A stretch of DNA of 6,061 bases from an uncultured Pseudanabaenaceae cyanobacterium (GTDB taxonomy: Bacteria > Cyanobacteriota > Cyanobacteriia > PCC-9006 > JAAUQQ01): assembly GCA_938015405.1 (NCBI GenBank), contig CALLPZ010000323.1, positions 1 through 6,061 on the forward strand, given 5' to 3'. How positions within the stretch are numbered: position 1 is the first letter of the stretch; each line of letters starts with the position of its first letter. The notes under the pieces are model-generated. The model was not told the origin of the DNA and searched no databases. It was given only the letters and a program-made list of their open reading frames with translations. This document shows, piece after piece, positions 4,769-6,061 of this stretch. The translations under genes and the position numbers were made by a program.

Positions 4769-5431
4769 ATGTCTCTCACCCTACGCGTCAAAATCTGCGG
4801 CATTACGAAGATTGACCAAGCGATCGCCATTACGGATTTAGGCATTGGCACCCTCGGCTTCATCTGTGTGCGTAAATCACCCCGCTGGATTGAACCCGAA
4901 GCGATTGGGGCGATCGCCCAAACGCTCAAGACTCATGCCCCCGAGACAAAACGCATCGGTGTCTTTGCCAAAGCAGACCTCCCCACGATTCAACAGACCG
5001 TTGCAGTGGGTCAGCTCACAGGCGTCCAGCTCCATGGCGATGAATCGCTGGAATTTGCCCAACAGGTACGACAAGCTTTACCCGAAGTGGAGCTGATTAA
5101 GGCGGTGCGGGTGAGGGATGCAGCGGACTTGGCACTGGCAGAAACGTTTGCTGCAACGGTGGATGCGTTGTTGTTGGATGCTTACCACCCCACCCAACTG
5201 GGTGGCACGGGTCATCAGATTGACTGGGAGATGCTGCGGCAGTTCCGTCCGGCTGTGTCTTGGCTGTTAGCTGGGGGGCTAAACCCTGGGAATGTCACGG
5301 AGGCTCTTAACCTCTTGGAGCCGGGGGGGATCGACCTGTCGAGCGGAGTGGAACATTCTCCGGGGGATAAGGACCTGGCACTGGTGAAAAAGTTGTGCCA
5401 TAACCTTCATGCGGTGACGCAATTTGCCTAG
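4769..5431 (+). CDS. trpF: Phosphoribosylanthranilate isomerase (tryptophan synthesis)
   Basis: A 220-residue single TIM barrel that converts N-(5'-phosphoribosyl)anthranilate to CdRP, the third step of tryptophan synthesis, in the cytoplasm. The signature KICGIT (8-13) carries the general base Cys10, and LLLDAYHP (135-142) the general acid Asp137. GGTGH (145-149), LAGGLNP (167-173) and GIDLSSGVE (187-195) supply the phosphate-binding loops. All key residues are present and the length is normal. The start is the ATG at 4769; GGAAG at 4761-4765 is close upstream. No other trp gene is nearby, as is usual in cyanobacteria, where trp genes are scattered. It is divergent from the S2P gene, and the 263-nt gap between them contains a large hairpin at 4656-4725. 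Two HIP1 sites lie near its 5' end (4820 and 4910). Confidence 0.95.
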   Translation: MSLTLRVKICGITKIDQAIAITDLGIGTLGFICVRKSPRWIEPEAIGAIAQTLKTHAPETKRIGVFAKADLPTIQQTVAVGQLTGVQLHGDESLEFAQQVRQALPEVELIKAVRVRDAADLALAETFAATVDALLLDAYHPTQLGGTGHQIDWEMLRQFRPAVSWLLAGGLNPGNVTEALNLLEPGGIDLSSGVEHSPGDKDLALVKKLCHNLHAVTQFA

Positions 5432-5439
5432 TGCTCACT

Positions 5440-5460
5440 GGACTCTTTCGGAATCCTTTT
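5440..5460 (+). terminator. Weak candidate terminator after trpF
   Basis: GGACTC (5440-5445) pairs with GGAATCC-side bases 5451-5456 in a short stem with one mismatch, followed by TTTT. It begins 9 nt after the trpF stop. The stem is short and imperfect, so efficiency is doubtful. Confidence 0.3.
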
Positions 5461-5626
5461 GCTCGCTGTGGAATGAAAGCTTGACTAGGACCTGATATCA
5501 CCGTCGGGATATGGCATGTCATCTCTCTTCCCAGGCTGAGTACTTTCGGGGCTGAATTGAATCCTCGTTCCCCTGGCGTTTGTTGCTCCGCTTTAACCGT
5601 TAGCGACTTCTGTGTCATTTGTCCCA

Positions 5627-6061
5627 ATGACTTCTTCTCCGGCGCGCAAACAATTCCAAGCTTCGAATGTGATTAATGGTGTGGCGATTCCGCTGATGCT
5701 GTTGATCGCTTTGGTGTCGGCCTTGAGCTATTTGGGTCGTGCCCATTTGTTCTTTGAGCTGCTGAGCCATTTTCGCTTTCAGTATTTCATTTTGAGCTGG
5801 GTGCCGTTTATCCTGCTCGCATTGATGCAAACCAAGCCCTGGCTTTGGGTGGCATTTTTTTGCTTGGGATTGAATGGTGTGGCGATCGCCCCTTGGTATT
5901 TGCCCTTGCCCACCTTGAGTAATCCTGGTGCCCCCATGCGTGTCATGGTCAGCAATGTACTGACTGATAATCGTGATTACGACAGCTTTTACAGCTTGGT
6001 AGAAGCGGAGCAACCCGATCTGTTGGTGGTTCTAGAAACCAATGATGAATGGGTGCGGGAG
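5627..6061 (+). CDS. Membrane-anchored endonuclease/exonuclease/phosphatase family protein, N-terminal part
   Basis: An open frame of 145 codons that leaves the window at the right edge without a stop, so only the 5' part is seen. Residues 1-15 are polar and basic. Hydrophobic segments lie at about 18-36, 52-68 and 71-90, the last ending in APWYLPLP. From 104 the sequence MRVMVSNVLTDNRDYDSFYS starts an endonuclease/exonuclease/phosphatase (EEP) domain. Asn110 matches the conserved first Asn of the fold, and Glu137 in PDLLVVLETNDEW matches the metal-binding Glu. Membrane-anchored EEP proteins of this design are common in bacteria, with the catalytic domain after the helices; substrates are mostly unknown (nucleic acid, phospholipid head groups or phosphoinositide-like molecules). 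The ATG at 5627 is the first good start; no Shine-Dalgarno is visible. The gap from trpF is 195 nt, so it may have its own promoter. A HIP1 site is at 5882-5889. Confidence 0.8.
   Translation, partial: MTSSPARKQFQASNVINGVAIPLMLLIALVSALSYLGRAHLFFELLSHFRFQYFILSWVPFILLALMQTKPWLWVAFFCLGLNGVAIAPWYLPLPTLSNPGAPMRVMVSNVLTDNRDYDSFYSLVEAEQPDLLVVLETNDEWVRE

Larger units (their letters stand above)
970..5889. repeat. Dispersed HIP1 octamers (GCGATCGC), eight copies
   Basis: Perfect palindromic GCGATCGC occurs at 970, 2637, 3322, 3972, 4174, 4820, 4910 and 5882. All eight copies lie inside coding sequences; none is in intergenic DNA. This is the Highly Iterated Palindrome 1 of cyanobacterial genomes, and it is the clearest taxonomic mark in the window. 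The span given covers first to last copy; it is not a continuous repeat. Confidence 0.95.

Noticed and set aside
5481..5512. TTGACT at 5481-5486 considered as the -35 of the EEP gene
   Set aside because: No -10 match at 16-18 nt; the nearest TA-rich words are too close (GATATC) or too far (GGATAT).
5615..6013. 132-codon minus-strand open frame
   Set aside because: Antisense to the EEP-family gene, rich in Gln/His/Arg with no domain; the plus-strand frame has clear motifs.
1..6061. CRISPR arrays, tRNA/rRNA genes, insertion sequences, att sites
   Set aside because: I saw no regular spacer-repeat pattern, no cloverleaf, no transposase motif and no flanking terminal repeats.

Overview
The window looks like a piece of a cyanobacterial chromosome. 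Four observations point that way. The HIP1 octamer GCGATCGC occurs eight times, where about 0.1 copy is expected by chance. A CRR6 homologue is present, an NDH-1 assembly factor of oxygenic phototrophs. There is a small four-cysteine protein of a kind I associate with cyanobacteria. The protein genes mostly lack strong Shine-Dalgarno sites. I see no phage genes, transposases, CRISPR repeats, tRNA or rRNA, so this reads as ordinary core-genome territory with some well-structured intergenic DNA.

Layout, left to right: an AT-rich intergenic start with three TCTAAAG words (1-118); a small Cys4 protein (about 173-409, +); a CRR6-type NdhI maturation factor (597-1061, +) with a plausible promoter just upstream; a 336-nt gene-free stretch containing two inverted repeats built on the word ATTGTT and a C(UACG)G hairpin; a two-gene unit of a single-domain STAS protein (1398-1727, +) and a YbjN/type III chaperone-like protein (1762-2223, +) closed by a strong intrinsic terminator (2250-2290); a LipM-like octanoyl/lipoyl transferase (about 2434-3189, +); a convergent site-2 protease with C-terminal CBS domains (3303-4505, -) with its own terminator at 3247-3273; a 263-nt divergent region with a large nested hairpin; trpF (4769-5431, +); and the 5' part of a membrane-anchored endonuclease/exonuclease/phosphatase-family protein running off the right edge (5627-6061, +).

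Functionally the genes are mixed: NDH-1 assembly, a partner-switch-type regulator, lipoylation, intramembrane proteolysis and tryptophan synthesis. Only the STAS-YbjN pair looks like one transcription unit. trpF stands apart from any other trp gene in the window. The parts most worth a second look are the nested 70-nt hairpin upstream of trpF, the palindrome-rich leader of the STAS-YbjN pair, that pair itself, and the conserved but uncharacterised Cys4 protein. None can be called a new system from sequence alone.
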